Source: Saccharopolyspora shandongensis | GTDB taxonomy: Bacteria; Actinomycetota; Actinomycetes; Mycobacteriales; Pseudonocardiaceae | Assembly (NCBI RefSeq): GCF_900106995.1 | Contig: NZ_FNOK01000021.1 | Span: forward strand, 1-64,000 | DNA length: 64,000 bases | Direction of reading: 5' to 3' | Shown here: piece after piece, positions 15,978 through 24,199 of the stretch | Layout of the letters: the number at the start of each line of letters is the position of its first letter | How positions within the stretch are numbered: the stretch's first letter is position 1 | The notes under the pieces: generated by a model | Databases searched by the model: none | What the model saw: only the letters and a program-made list of their open reading frames with translations | What the model was told of the DNA's origin: nothing | Translations under genes and position numbers: made by a program

Positions 15978-18188
15978 TTGTCAGTCGACACGTCTCGGCC
16001 GAGCATCCAGGACGGCATCGCCGCTCTTGTCTCGGAGGCCAGGTCCCGCGAGTCAGCGATGTTCACCGAGGCGCAGGCCAAGTCCCTGCTCGCGATCTTC
16101 GGGATCGACGTCCCCCGGGGCGTGCAGGTCTCGGACGGCGAGCTGATCCCGGAGCACCTCGGTGAGTCACTGGTCGTCAAGGCCATCTCCTCCACCCTTG
16201 TGCACAAGTCCGACGCCGGCGGCGTACGGGTGGGCGTGAGCCGCGAACAGGTCGCCGAGGTCACGGACCAGATGCGCAAGCGGCTCGCCGCGAGTGGGCA
16301 CCGCCTCAGCGGCCTGCTCGTCGAGGAGATGGTGCCGGCCGGTCACGAGGTGATCGTGGGCGCGACCAAGACCCCGGACCTGGGCTGGAGCGTCATGGTC
16401 GGACTGGGCGGGGTGCTGGTCGAGGTCCTGGAAGACGTCGCCTTCGGGCTTGCGCCGCTCTCGGAGGATCAGACCCTTCGCATGCTGCGGGAACTGCGAG
16501 GGATCAAGGTCCTCGAAGGTGCGCGTGGCGGTGTGCGGGCGGACCTCTCGCCCCTGGTGCGGTTGATCTCCAGGCTCGCTGGTCCGGGCGGGCTGCTGGA
16601 GTCGCTGCCGGAGGATGTGGTGGAGCTCGACCTGAATCCGGTCATCGTGTCGGCTGATCGAGCCGTGGCCGTGGACGCGCGCTTCGTCGTCAGCGCCGAG
16701 GAGGCAGCCGACGCGGAGGCGGAAGCACGCCCGGAGCGCCCGGCACCCGACTTCTCGGCGCTCTTCCGCCCCGCCCGGGTCGCGGTCCTCGGAGCGAGCG
16801 GCAAGCGCCCCAACCTCGCCAACCGCTACATCCGCAACCTGCGTGCCGGGGGGTTCGAAGGGACCATCGTGCCCATCCACCCCGAGGCGGACGACATCGA
16901 GGGTCTGCCCGCGGTCACGTCCCTGGCGGACACGGACGAACCGATCGACTACGCCTTCGTCGCCCTGCCGGCGGCCAGGGTCAGCGAGGCGCTGCTCGCG
17001 GCCGCGGGCCGGGTGCGTTTCGCCCAGGTGATCGCCAGCGGCTTCGGTGAGACCGAGGAGGGAAAGCCCCTCGAGAAGACCCTGGTCGAGACGGTACGCC
17101 GTGCCGGTATCCGGTTGATCGGACCGAACTGCCTGGGCACGCACGCGTCGGCCGGACGGCTCTCCTTCATCCCTGATGCGCCGCTGACGCCGGGCGTCAC
17201 CGCCGTCGTCTCGCAGAGCGGTGGGCTGAGCGTCGACATCCTGCGCGTGGGCGCGATGCGCGGCATCGACTTCCACAGCGTGGTCAGCATCGGCAACGGT
17301 GCCGATGTCAACGCCGCCGAGCTGGTCGCCTCGCACCTCGCGGACGACGACGTACGAGTCATCGGCTTGTACCTCGAATCGCTGGCAGCCGCCCGAGAAG
17401 TGCTGGATGTGCTCACAACCGGCGAGGTCCGGAAGCCGGTGGTGCTGCTCGCCGGTGGTCGCACCAGTGAGGGTTCCAGGGCAGCCACCAGCCACACGGG
17501 CGCCTTGGCCGGCAACCACCGACTCTGGCAGGCGATCGCGCGCCAGGCCGGTATGACGCTGGTCGACTCCCTGGAGGACTTCGCCTCGGCGCTGCACGCG
17601 CTGTCCACGATCGACCTCGACATTCGATCGACCGGCCGTCAGGCGATCCTGTTCGGCAACGGCGGTGGCGCCAGTGTCTTGGGTGCCGACGCGCTCGACC
17701 GCCAGGGACTCTCGACGTCACCACTGGCCGACTCCGTCATCCGGCAGCTCGACGGCCTCGGTCTGCCCCCGGGTAACGGACTGCGGAACCCGATCGACGT
17801 GCCTGCCGGGACCTTGGCGGTGCGCAACGGCCAGGTCGCCGAGGACATGTTGAAGCTGGTGCTCGCCGGCAGCGAGCCCGACATCCTGATCTCGCACCTC
17901 AATGTCGGCATCATCCAGAGAAACCTCGGTGAGTCCCACGGTGACGTGACCGGGACCATCATCGACTCCATCGTGCATGTGCGGGACGAGGCGAACTCCA
18001 ACACGCACCACTTGCTCGTGCTCAAGACCGACGGCAGCCAGAAGACAGAGGAACTGATCACGGGCTACGCACACCGCGCCCGGTCCAGCGGAATCCCTGT
18101 CTTCGCGGCCTTCGAGGACGCGGCGCTGGCCGCACGGGCGGTGCTCGAGCAGACCCATCAGGGCTGCGAAGACGACGGAAGGCGGTAG
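15978..18188 (+). CDS. acyl-CoA synthetase (NDP-forming type), ATP-grasp domain first
   Basis: About 736 residues. An N-terminal ATP-grasp domain (ESLVVKAISSTLVHKSDAGG near residues 60-80, LLVEEMVPAGHEVIVGATKT near 115-135) is followed by a CoA-binding domain (FRPARVAVLGASGKRPNLAN from about residue 257). The ligase domains carry the His-containing SHTGALAG around residue 505. The family makes acyl-CoA from acid, CoA and nucleotide via a phosphohistidine. I chose the TTG at 15978, with GAGG 8 bases upstream; an earlier start at 15879 would add unconserved residues. It begins the run of CoA-ester genes and ends 2 bases before the carboxylase beta gene. Confidence 0.85.
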   Translation: MSVDTSRPSIQDGIAALVSEARSRESAMFTEAQAKSLLAIFGIDVPRGVQVSDGELIPEHLGESLVVKAISSTLVHKSDAGGVRVGVSREQVAEVTDQMRKRLAASGHRLSGLLVEEMVPAGHEVIVGATKTPDLGWSVMVGLGGVLVEVLEDVAFGLAPLSEDQTLRMLRELRGIKVLEGARGGVRADLSPLVRLISRLAGPGGLLESLPEDVVELDLNPVIVSADRAVAVDARFVVSAEEAADAEAEARPERPAPDFSALFRPARVAVLGASGKRPNLANRYIRNLRAGGFEGTIVPIHPEADDIEGLPAVTSLADTDEPIDYAFVALPAARVSEALLAAAGRVRFAQVIASGFGETEEGKPLEKTLVETVRRAGIRLIGPNCLGTHASAGRLSFIPDAPLTPGVTAVVSQSGGLSVDILRVGAMRGIDFHSVVSIGNGADVNAAELVASHLADDDVRVIGLYLESLAAAREVLDVLTTGEVRKPVVLLAGGRTSEGSRAATSHTGALAGNHRLWQAIARQAGMTLVDSLEDFASALHALSTIDLDIRSTGRQAILFGNGGGASVLGADALDRQGLSTSPLADSVIRQLDGLGLPPGNGLRNPIDVPAGTLAVRNGQVAEDMLKLVLAGSEPDILISHLNVGIIQRNLGESHGDVTGTIIDSIVHVRDEANSNTHHLLVLKTDGSQKTEELITGYAHRARSSGIPVFAAFEDAALAARAVLEQTHQGCEDDGRR

Positions 18189-18190
18189 AG

Positions 18191-19753
18191 ATGAGCCAGG
18201 ACCAGGACACCGGAATGGTCGAACCCGAGCTGAGTCTCGAGCAGGAGTTCCAGGCGCGTCGGACAGCTGCGTTGGCGATGGGCGGCCCGAAGAAGCTCGA
18301 GCAGCGACGTGCTGAGGGGCGGCTCAATGCGCGAGAGCGGATCGAGCTGCTGCTGGACAAGGGCACGTTCCGCGAGAGCGGCCTCTTCGCGACCTCGGCC
18401 GTCGAGGCGGACCAGGCGAAGACACCGGCTGACGGCAAGATCATCGGAAGCGGTCAGATCGACGGTCGCCGCGCGAGCGTGATCGCCTACGACTTCACCG
18501 TCAAGGGCTCCTCCAGCAGCCCGGTGAGCAACAAGAAGATGTCGCACTTCAAGGAGCTCACCGCCAAGGTCGGGATGCCGCTGGTCTACCTCTCGGAGTC
18601 CACCGGCGTGCGGATGCCGGACGCCATGGGTGGCACCGGCATGGGCGCTGCCAACAGCAAGCGCCGGTTCCTGCGGCAGCGGCAGAGCCCCTGGGCGTCG
18701 GCTGCCTTCGGGTACTGCTTTGGATCCGCTGCCTGGCACACCGTCTCGGCCGACTTCGCGGTCTTCCGCAAGGGCAGCGTGCTGGCGGTGTCGAGCCCAG
18801 GCCTGGTCAGCCGCGCCACGGGGCAGCAGGTCGACGCACAAGAGCTCGGCGGCTGGAAGCTCCACGCGGAGGTCACCGGATACGCCGACGCCGTTGCGGA
18901 CACCGACGAAGAGGCGATCGAGCTCATCCGACGCTTCCTGTCCTACCTGCCGTCGCACAACGGGGAGCGGCCACCGCTGGCCGAGGTCCCGGCTGGCTCA
19001 GGAGAACGCTCGGCCGAGCTCAAGGACATCGTGCCCGCCGTACGCACCAAGACGTACGACGTGCGCAAGGTGATCGAGATCATCGCCGATGCGGGGTCCG
19101 TGTTCCCGATCAAGGCTCGCTACGGCAAGAGCCTGGTCACCTCACTGGTCCGCATCGGCGGACAGTCGGTGGGGATCATCGCCAACAACCCCATGTTCAA
19201 GGGCGGCGCGCTCGACGGGCCGGCGTGTGACAAGGCGACCAGCTTCCTGGTGCTCTGCGACTCCTACAACATCCCCGTCGTCTTCCTCGTTGACCAGCCC
19301 GGGTTCCTGATCGGGCTGGAGGCCGAACGGAACAAGATCGCCGGCAAGGTCATCAACTGGATGAACGCCTTGTCCCTGGTGACAGTGCCGAAGATCGCCA
19401 TCACGCTGCGCAAGAACTACGGGCAGGCCTACGTGAACATGGGTGGCGGCCTGACCGCCGACACCACGGCCGGCTGGTGGTCGACAGAGGTCAGCTTCAT
19501 GGACCCCTCCTCGGCGGTGTCGGTGGTGCACGGCATCGACCGGGAGTCCGATCCCGAGCTGTTCGAGCAGCGCTTCGCGGAGATGGCGAAGGGAACCACG
19601 GTGTACGACGTGGCCCGTGTCTTCGGTTTCGAGCACGTGCTCGACCCCTCCGAGACTCGTGACTTCATCCTCGGCGCACTGGAGGAGCACTACTGCGCCA
19701 GGACGGGTGGCATCGGCGAGCACCTGCTGAGCTCCTGGCCGACGAGCTTCTGA
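18191..19753 (+). CDS. acyl-CoA carboxylase, carboxyltransferase (beta) subunit
   Basis: A 520-residue carboxyltransferase with the two crotonase-like halves of propionyl/methylcrotonyl/geranyl-CoA carboxylase beta subunits. RRAEGRLNARERIELLLDKG marks the N-terminus. VDQPGFLIGLEAE and KIAITLRKNYGQAYVNMGGG are in the C-terminal half. It moves a carboxyl group from carboxybiotin to an acyl-CoA. The biotin carboxylase and a free biotin carrier follow directly, giving a complete three-part enzyme. The family is clear but the acyl-CoA cannot be assigned. Confidence 0.88.
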   Translation: MSQDQDTGMVEPELSLEQEFQARRTAALAMGGPKKLEQRRAEGRLNARERIELLLDKGTFRESGLFATSAVEADQAKTPADGKIIGSGQIDGRRASVIAYDFTVKGSSSSPVSNKKMSHFKELTAKVGMPLVYLSESTGVRMPDAMGGTGMGAANSKRRFLRQRQSPWASAAFGYCFGSAAWHTVSADFAVFRKGSVLAVSSPGLVSRATGQQVDAQELGGWKLHAEVTGYADAVADTDEEAIELIRRFLSYLPSHNGERPPLAEVPAGSGERSAELKDIVPAVRTKTYDVRKVIEIIADAGSVFPIKARYGKSLVTSLVRIGGQSVGIIANNPMFKGGALDGPACDKATSFLVLCDSYNIPVVFLVDQPGFLIGLEAERNKIAGKVINWMNALSLVTVPKIAITLRKNYGQAYVNMGGGLTADTTAGWWSTEVSFMDPSSAVSVVHGIDRESDPELFEQRFAEMAKGTTVYDVARVFGFEHVLDPSETRDFILGALEEHYCARTGGIGEHLLSSWPTSF

Positions 19754-19763
19754 GGAGATTGCG

Positions 19764-21140
19764 ATGACTACCTTTCCAGAGAGCCTCCTGGTCGCGAACC
19801 GGGGCGAGATCGCCCGCCGGGTGATCCGGACCGCCAACAAGCTGGGGGTTCGCACAATCGCCGTGTACCACAAGGTGGATGCCGACCTGCCCTACGTCTC
19901 CGAGGCCGGCCAGGCGGTCCAGCTCGACGGAGATCCGCCGGTCAACGCCTACCTCGACGGCGAGCAGATCGTGCGCATCGCCAAGGAGGTCGGAGCGACG
20001 GCCGTGCATCCGGGTTACGGGTTCCTGGCGGAGAACGCCGAATTCGCCAGGGCAGTGACCCAGGCGGGCCTGACCTGGGTCGGACCGGCTGCAGAGGTCA
20101 TCGACGTGATGGGCGACAAGGTGGAGTCGCGCCGCGTGGTCGCGGCAGCGGGTGTGCCGATCAGCGGCGACGTCGGGGCTGCGCTCGCCACGGGTGAGGA
20201 GGCGATCCAGGAGTCTCGTCGCCTGGGCTATCCGGTGATGATGAAGGCCTCCGCCGGTGGGGGTGGCATCGGCATGGCCGTGGCCCATGACGACGAGAGC
20301 CTGCGCAAGGCGTTCGAGAAGACCCGGTCGATGGCGCTGCGCAGCTTCGGATCGGATCGAGTCTTCGTCGAGCGGTACGTCTCATCTGCGCGTCATGTCG
20401 AGGTCCAGATCCTCGGGTTGGACGACGGCACCATCGTGACCCTGGGCGAGCGGGACTGCTCCACGCAACGACGCCACCAGAAGCTCATTGAGGAGAGCCC
20501 GGCGCCGCACCTCGACCCAAAGCTGCGCCAGCGACTGCACGACAGTGCCGTGGCAGCAGCCCAGGCGGTGGGGTACCGCAATGCCGGCACCGTGGAGTTT
20601 TTGCTCGACACCGCTACGGGGGACTTCGTATTCCTCGAGATGAACACCCGCATCCAGGTCGAGCACCCCATCACGGAGCTCACCCACGATGTCGACCTGG
20701 TCGAGCAGCAGCTGAGCATCGCCGAGTCGGGCCGCACCACCCACGACCTGACGCCCGAGTCCCGGGGCCATGCGATCGAGCTGCGCATCTGCGCGGAGGA
20801 CCCGGTCAGGTTCTTCCCCCGCCCGGGCCAGATCACCGAGTGGCAGGAGCCAACCGGAGACGGGATCCGGGTCGACTCCGGTTACGCGGTCGGCGGTGAG
20901 GTCACTCCCCACTTCGACTCGCTGGTGGCCAAGGTCTGCGCCCACGGCGCGACGCGCGAGGAAGCGCGCACGCGTGCGTTGGCTGCGTGCCAGGACTTCG
21001 TGATCGGCGGGCTCGTCACCAACCGGGAGTTCCTCATCGAGGTGTTGGAATCCGATGACTTCATCAGCGGAAACTACGACACCGGCGTGGTCGGAAGAAT
21101 TCAACAGCGACGCAAGAGCACGGCGAGAAGGAGCGCGTGA
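19764..21140 (+). CDS. biotin carboxylase subunit of acyl-CoA carboxylase
   Basis: A 458-residue biotin carboxylase. It has LLVANRGEIARRVIRT at residues 7-22, the glycine-rich ATP-grasp loop MKASAGGGGIGMAVA, ERDCSTQRRHQKLIEESPAP, and the catalytic EMNTRIQVEHPITE. It stops after the BC fold and, unlike long actinobacterial alpha subunits, carries no biotin domain. That domain is supplied by the next gene. GAGGAG precedes the ATG by 6 bases. It carboxylates biotin with ATP and bicarbonate in the cytosol. Confidence 0.9.
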   Translation: MTTFPESLLVANRGEIARRVIRTANKLGVRTIAVYHKVDADLPYVSEAGQAVQLDGDPPVNAYLDGEQIVRIAKEVGATAVHPGYGFLAENAEFARAVTQAGLTWVGPAAEVIDVMGDKVESRRVVAAAGVPISGDVGAALATGEEAIQESRRLGYPVMMKASAGGGGIGMAVAHDDESLRKAFEKTRSMALRSFGSDRVFVERYVSSARHVEVQILGLDDGTIVTLGERDCSTQRRHQKLIEESPAPHLDPKLRQRLHDSAVAAAQAVGYRNAGTVEFLLDTATGDFVFLEMNTRIQVEHPITELTHDVDLVEQQLSIAESGRTTHDLTPESRGHAIELRICAEDPVRFFPRPGQITEWQEPTGDGIRVDSGYAVGGEVTPHFDSLVAKVCAHGATREEARTRALAACQDFVIGGLVTNREFLIEVLESDDFISGNYDTGVVGRIQQRRKSTARRSA

Positions 21141-21141
21141 G

Positions 21142-21363
21142 ATGGCGGAGACGATTCAGGCAGACATGGGCGCCAACGTCTGGAAGATCCTCGTGAAGCA
21201 GGGCGACCGGGTCGAGAATGAGGAGCCTCTGATGATCCTCGAGGCGATGAAGATGGAGATCCCCATCCTGGCCGAGGAGTCCGGCACCGTGGTGGCGCTG
21301 CGCGTCGCCGAGGGCGACAGCGTCGCGCCCGGCCAGGCCCTCGTCGACTTCGAAACCGAGTGA
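21142..21363 (+). CDS. biotin carboxyl carrier protein (stand-alone)
   Basis: A 73-residue biotinyl domain with EAMKME at residues 34-39, so Lys 37 is the biotinylation site. It has ADMGANVWKILVKQGDRVEN ahead and GDSVAPGQALVDFE behind, the complete minimal barrel. It lies one base after the biotin carboxylase stop, with AAGGAG about 8 bases before the ATG. It would shuttle carboxybiotin between the two catalytic subunits. Confidence 0.9.
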   Translation: MAETIQADMGANVWKILVKQGDRVENEEPLMILEAMKMEIPILAEESGTVVALRVAEGDSVAPGQALVDFETE

Positions 21364-21644
21364 GCTCCGCCCTTAAGCGCCTCGATCCCTGACGCCATGA
21401 CGGCGTGGTCGGTGTCGCAGCTCGGCGAGCCGATCGACGTCGTCCACCTCGTCGAACGCGCCGTCTTCGAGCCAGGTGACGGACAGCTCGTGGTGAGTTC
21501 TTGCCAGTGCCGCCAACTTCTCCGATGTGCTCATGTGCCGTGGTGAGTACCAGGTGCGGCCGCGAAGCCTGCGGTGAGGTCGTCGCGGTCGCACCCGGGC
21601 CGTGGTGGGGACCGGGTGCTGGGCCCGATCGCACTCCCCTGGGG

Positions 21645-21956
21645 AGGTTTTCGCCGAGTACGCGCTGATGGACCAGGACAAGACCCATCAGGCGCCGGCC
21701 TCTCTCGACGCCGCCCAGGCGTCCTGCCTGTTCATCGGCTACCAGACCGGATGGTTCGGCCTGCACCAGTTGGCCAGGATCCAGCCGGGGGAGACGTTGG
21801 TGGTCCACGCGGCGGCCGGTGGCGTGGGCAGTACTGGATCCAGCTCGGCAAGTCGATCACTGCCTCGATGGACGGGCAGCCGCCGCCCTCTAGCAGCTGG
21901 GCGACGACAAGACGGTGGGGCGCGTGGTGGCGGAACCTTCCGGACTCGGCCGGTAG
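21645..21956 (+). pseudogene. quinone oxidoreductase remnant
   Basis: Pieces of an NADPH:quinone oxidoreductase are seen: FAEYALMDQDKTHQAPASLD, IGYQTGWFGLHQLARIQPGE, and VVHAAAGGVGS of the Rossmann motif. After the glycine motif the frame is lost. The C-terminal QLGDDKTVGRVVAEPSGLGR reappears in a different frame before a stop at 21954-21956, with the intervening catalytic domain deleted. The remainder of 21364-22023, including a short minus-strand frame at 21373-21534, shows nothing I can name. Confidence 0.6.
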
Positions 21957-22023
21957 CCACGTGGGCAGTACCGCAGCACAAGGTCAGGCCCGTCAGGAAC
22001 TTTCAACCTCCTAGGAGCAGAGC

Positions 22024-23118
22024 ATGATCACGCCTCGAGCGAGCACCACCCCGATGACAGGTCTGGAGCTTTCCAGAAGGTCCCTGCTGAAGTACTTCGG
22101 TGTCGGGACGGCGGCGTTGGGTGCGGCCCCTTTGCTGGGCGCCTGTGGTGACGGGGGCGGCGCGGGTGGTGCTAGCAAGTTCACCGTCGCCTCCTTCCCC
22201 GGTGACAACTACCTCCTCGACGCAGTGAACGTGGAGAACAAGGACTTCGCCAAGCACGACCTGGACGTCCCCAAGCTGGTCGCCCCGCAGAGCGGTGTCC
22301 AGGCCATGCAGCTGGTGGTCGCTGGCGCGGTGAGCGGCTACGCCAGTGACACGCTCCTCCAGATGGCGACTTTCGCCAACGGCACCAAGGGCAAGCGCCC
22401 CGTCATCGTGGGCATCAGGACTCCCTCGACCACGTACGGGATCGTGGCCGGCAAGGGGGACTGGCCCAGCCCCGATGCCAGCTTCGAGGAGAAGATGCAG
22501 TCGCTGAAGGGCAAGCGGGTCGGCGTGACCGCGGTTGGGGCCGGCGGAGACCTGAAACTGAGGCTGGCCCTGGAACTGGCCGGCATGGCGTACGACGACG
22601 TCACCCACCTCGCTACCGGACCGTCGGCCTCAGCCGCCCCGAACCTGACCGGCGGACGCATCGACGCCTACGTGACCGTGCAGTGGACGTCGACGCGTTT
22701 TGTCGCCGAGTCGGCGAACAGGCCGGTCCTGCTCGACTTCAGCGACCCGACAGTCCCGGAGACGTTGCGGAACCAGGCCGTGTGCATCGTCGCCGTCCGC
22801 GAGGACATGGTCGAGAAGCAGCCGGAGGTCGTCCAGAACTGGCTCGCGGCACAGTGGGACGCGCACGAGTGGATGCTCGCCAACAAGGAGGCGGCAGCCG
22901 ATCTCCTGAACAGGACCGGACTCGGTGGCAAGGCGCCCCACATCGCGACGAACTACATCGATCACTACGTCGCCGACGTGGCCCCATCGATCAAGCCGAT
23001 GTTCAAGGTTCCCGAGCAGACCATCGAGCAGATGGCAGAGCTCGCCCTCCGCTTCGGGAACATCAAGGAGGGCGACATCAGCTTCGAGAAGATCGTCCCG
23101 GACTTTGCACGTGCGTGA
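22024..23118 (+). CDS. ABC transporter substrate-binding lipoprotein (SsuA/TauA/NMT1-like)
   Basis: A 364-residue exported binding protein. The N-terminus has SRRSLLKYFG, a twin-arginine-like start, followed by a hydrophobic stretch and a lipobox LLGAC with Cys 41. After cleavage it would be lipid-anchored outside the membrane. The mature part has the NMT1/SsuA form, with SLKGKRVGVTAVGAGGDLKL and WTSTRFVAESANRPVLLDFS. It most likely feeds the permease at 13460 and ATPase at 10846. AGGAG precedes the ATG. Confidence 0.85.
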   Translation: MITPRASTTPMTGLELSRRSLLKYFGVGTAALGAAPLLGACGDGGGAGGASKFTVASFPGDNYLLDAVNVENKDFAKHDLDVPKLVAPQSGVQAMQLVVAGAVSGYASDTLLQMATFANGTKGKRPVIVGIRTPSTTYGIVAGKGDWPSPDASFEEKMQSLKGKRVGVTAVGAGGDLKLRLALELAGMAYDDVTHLATGPSASAAPNLTGGRIDAYVTVQWTSTRFVAESANRPVLLDFSDPTVPETLRNQAVCIVAVREDMVEKQPEVVQNWLAAQWDAHEWMLANKEAAADLLNRTGLGGKAPHIATNYIDHYVADVAPSIKPMFKVPEQTIEQMAELALRFGNIKEGDISFEKIVPDFARA

Positions 23119-23128
23119 GGAGCTCGCG

Positions 23129-24199
23129 GTGCACACACGCGAAAGCGAGAATCCGTCGTCCTCTGCATCACCGCCGGGCCTGGATCTTGACCGTCTGGCC
23201 GACTGGCTGACCCGCGAGCGGCCCGGCCTGCTCGCAGGGCCGCTGTCGGCCGGCCTGATCGAGGGCGGCAAGTCGAACCTGACCTACGACCTGTCCGACG
23301 GTGCGCAACGGTGGATCGTGCGCCGGGCTCCGTTGGGCCATGTCCTGGCGACCGCTCACGACATGTCGCGCGAGTACAAGGTGGCAGACGCGCTTCGCGG
23401 CACCGACGTCCCCGTCCCAGCGATGATCGCCTACTGCGACGACGCGGCGGTCCTCGGCACCGACTTCTACGTGATGGAACGGATCGAGGGAGTTCCCTAT
23501 CGCTATGCCGACCAGCTCCGTGCGCTCGGCGAGGCACGCACCCGGGCGATCTCGACCGAGCTGGTCAAGACACTGGCCCGGCTGCACCAGGTGGAGCCGG
23601 AGTCGGTCGGGCTCGGTGACTTCGGTCGGCCCGAGGGCTTTCTCGCGCGGCAGGTCAACCGCTGGAAGAAGCAGCTGGACTCCTCGCGCACGCGAGACCT
23701 GCCGCTCGCGCACGAGCTCCACGAAGCCTTGGTGTCGTCGGTGCCTGTTCGGTCTCCGTCCGGCATCGTCCACGGAGACTTCCGTCTCGACAACGTGCTC
23801 GTCGACGCCGACGACAGGCCGGCCGCCGTCATCGACTGGGAGATGGCCACGCTGGGCGATCCACGGCTCGACCTGGCGCTGATGCTCGTCTACCAACGTC
23901 GGGCCCGGATCCTCGCCGAGCGGGACTCGACCGATCCGGCGACCCACGACGCCACGGTTGCGCCGGGCTACCTGAGTGAGCGCGAGATCCTCGAGCTCTA
24001 CGCAGCCGAGAGTGGCGGCGACCTCCAGGGAATCGGCTTCCACCTGGGACTGGCGTGCTTCAAGCTCGCCGGAATCTCCGAGGGCATCCGATACCGGCAC
24101 CAGCGCGGACAAACGGTGGGCGCGGGCTTCGAGGAGAGCGGCAGCACGGTGCCGCTCCTGCTCGAGCTCGGGCTCGCATCGCTGAAGGAGTACAGCTAG
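23129..24199 (+). CDS. phosphotransferase family protein (APH/ACAD10-like acyl-CoA kinase)
   Basis: A 356-residue aminoglycoside-phosphotransferase fold. It has GGKSNLTYDLSDGAQRWIVR (residues 47-66), the Brenner motif HGDFRLDN with H215, D217 and N222, and the metal-binding IDWEMATLGDP (D236). Relatives next to acyl-CoA dehydrogenases (human ACAD10/11 N-terminal domains, LvaA of Pseudomonas putida levulinate catabolism) phosphorylate a hydroxyacyl-CoA. The GTG at 23129 follows GAGGAG by 6 bases. Its stop abuts the ATG of an acyl-CoA dehydrogenase, strongly supporting that role. Confidence 0.85.
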   Translation: MHTRESENPSSSASPPGLDLDRLADWLTRERPGLLAGPLSAGLIEGGKSNLTYDLSDGAQRWIVRRAPLGHVLATAHDMSREYKVADALRGTDVPVPAMIAYCDDAAVLGTDFYVMERIEGVPYRYADQLRALGEARTRAISTELVKTLARLHQVEPESVGLGDFGRPEGFLARQVNRWKKQLDSSRTRDLPLAHELHEALVSSVPVRSPSGIVHGDFRLDNVLVDADDRPAAVIDWEMATLGDPRLDLALMLVYQRRARILAERDSTDPATHDATVAPGYLSEREILELYAAESGGDLQGIGFHLGLACFKLAGISEGIRYRHQRGQTVGAGFEESGSTVPLLLELGLASLKEYS

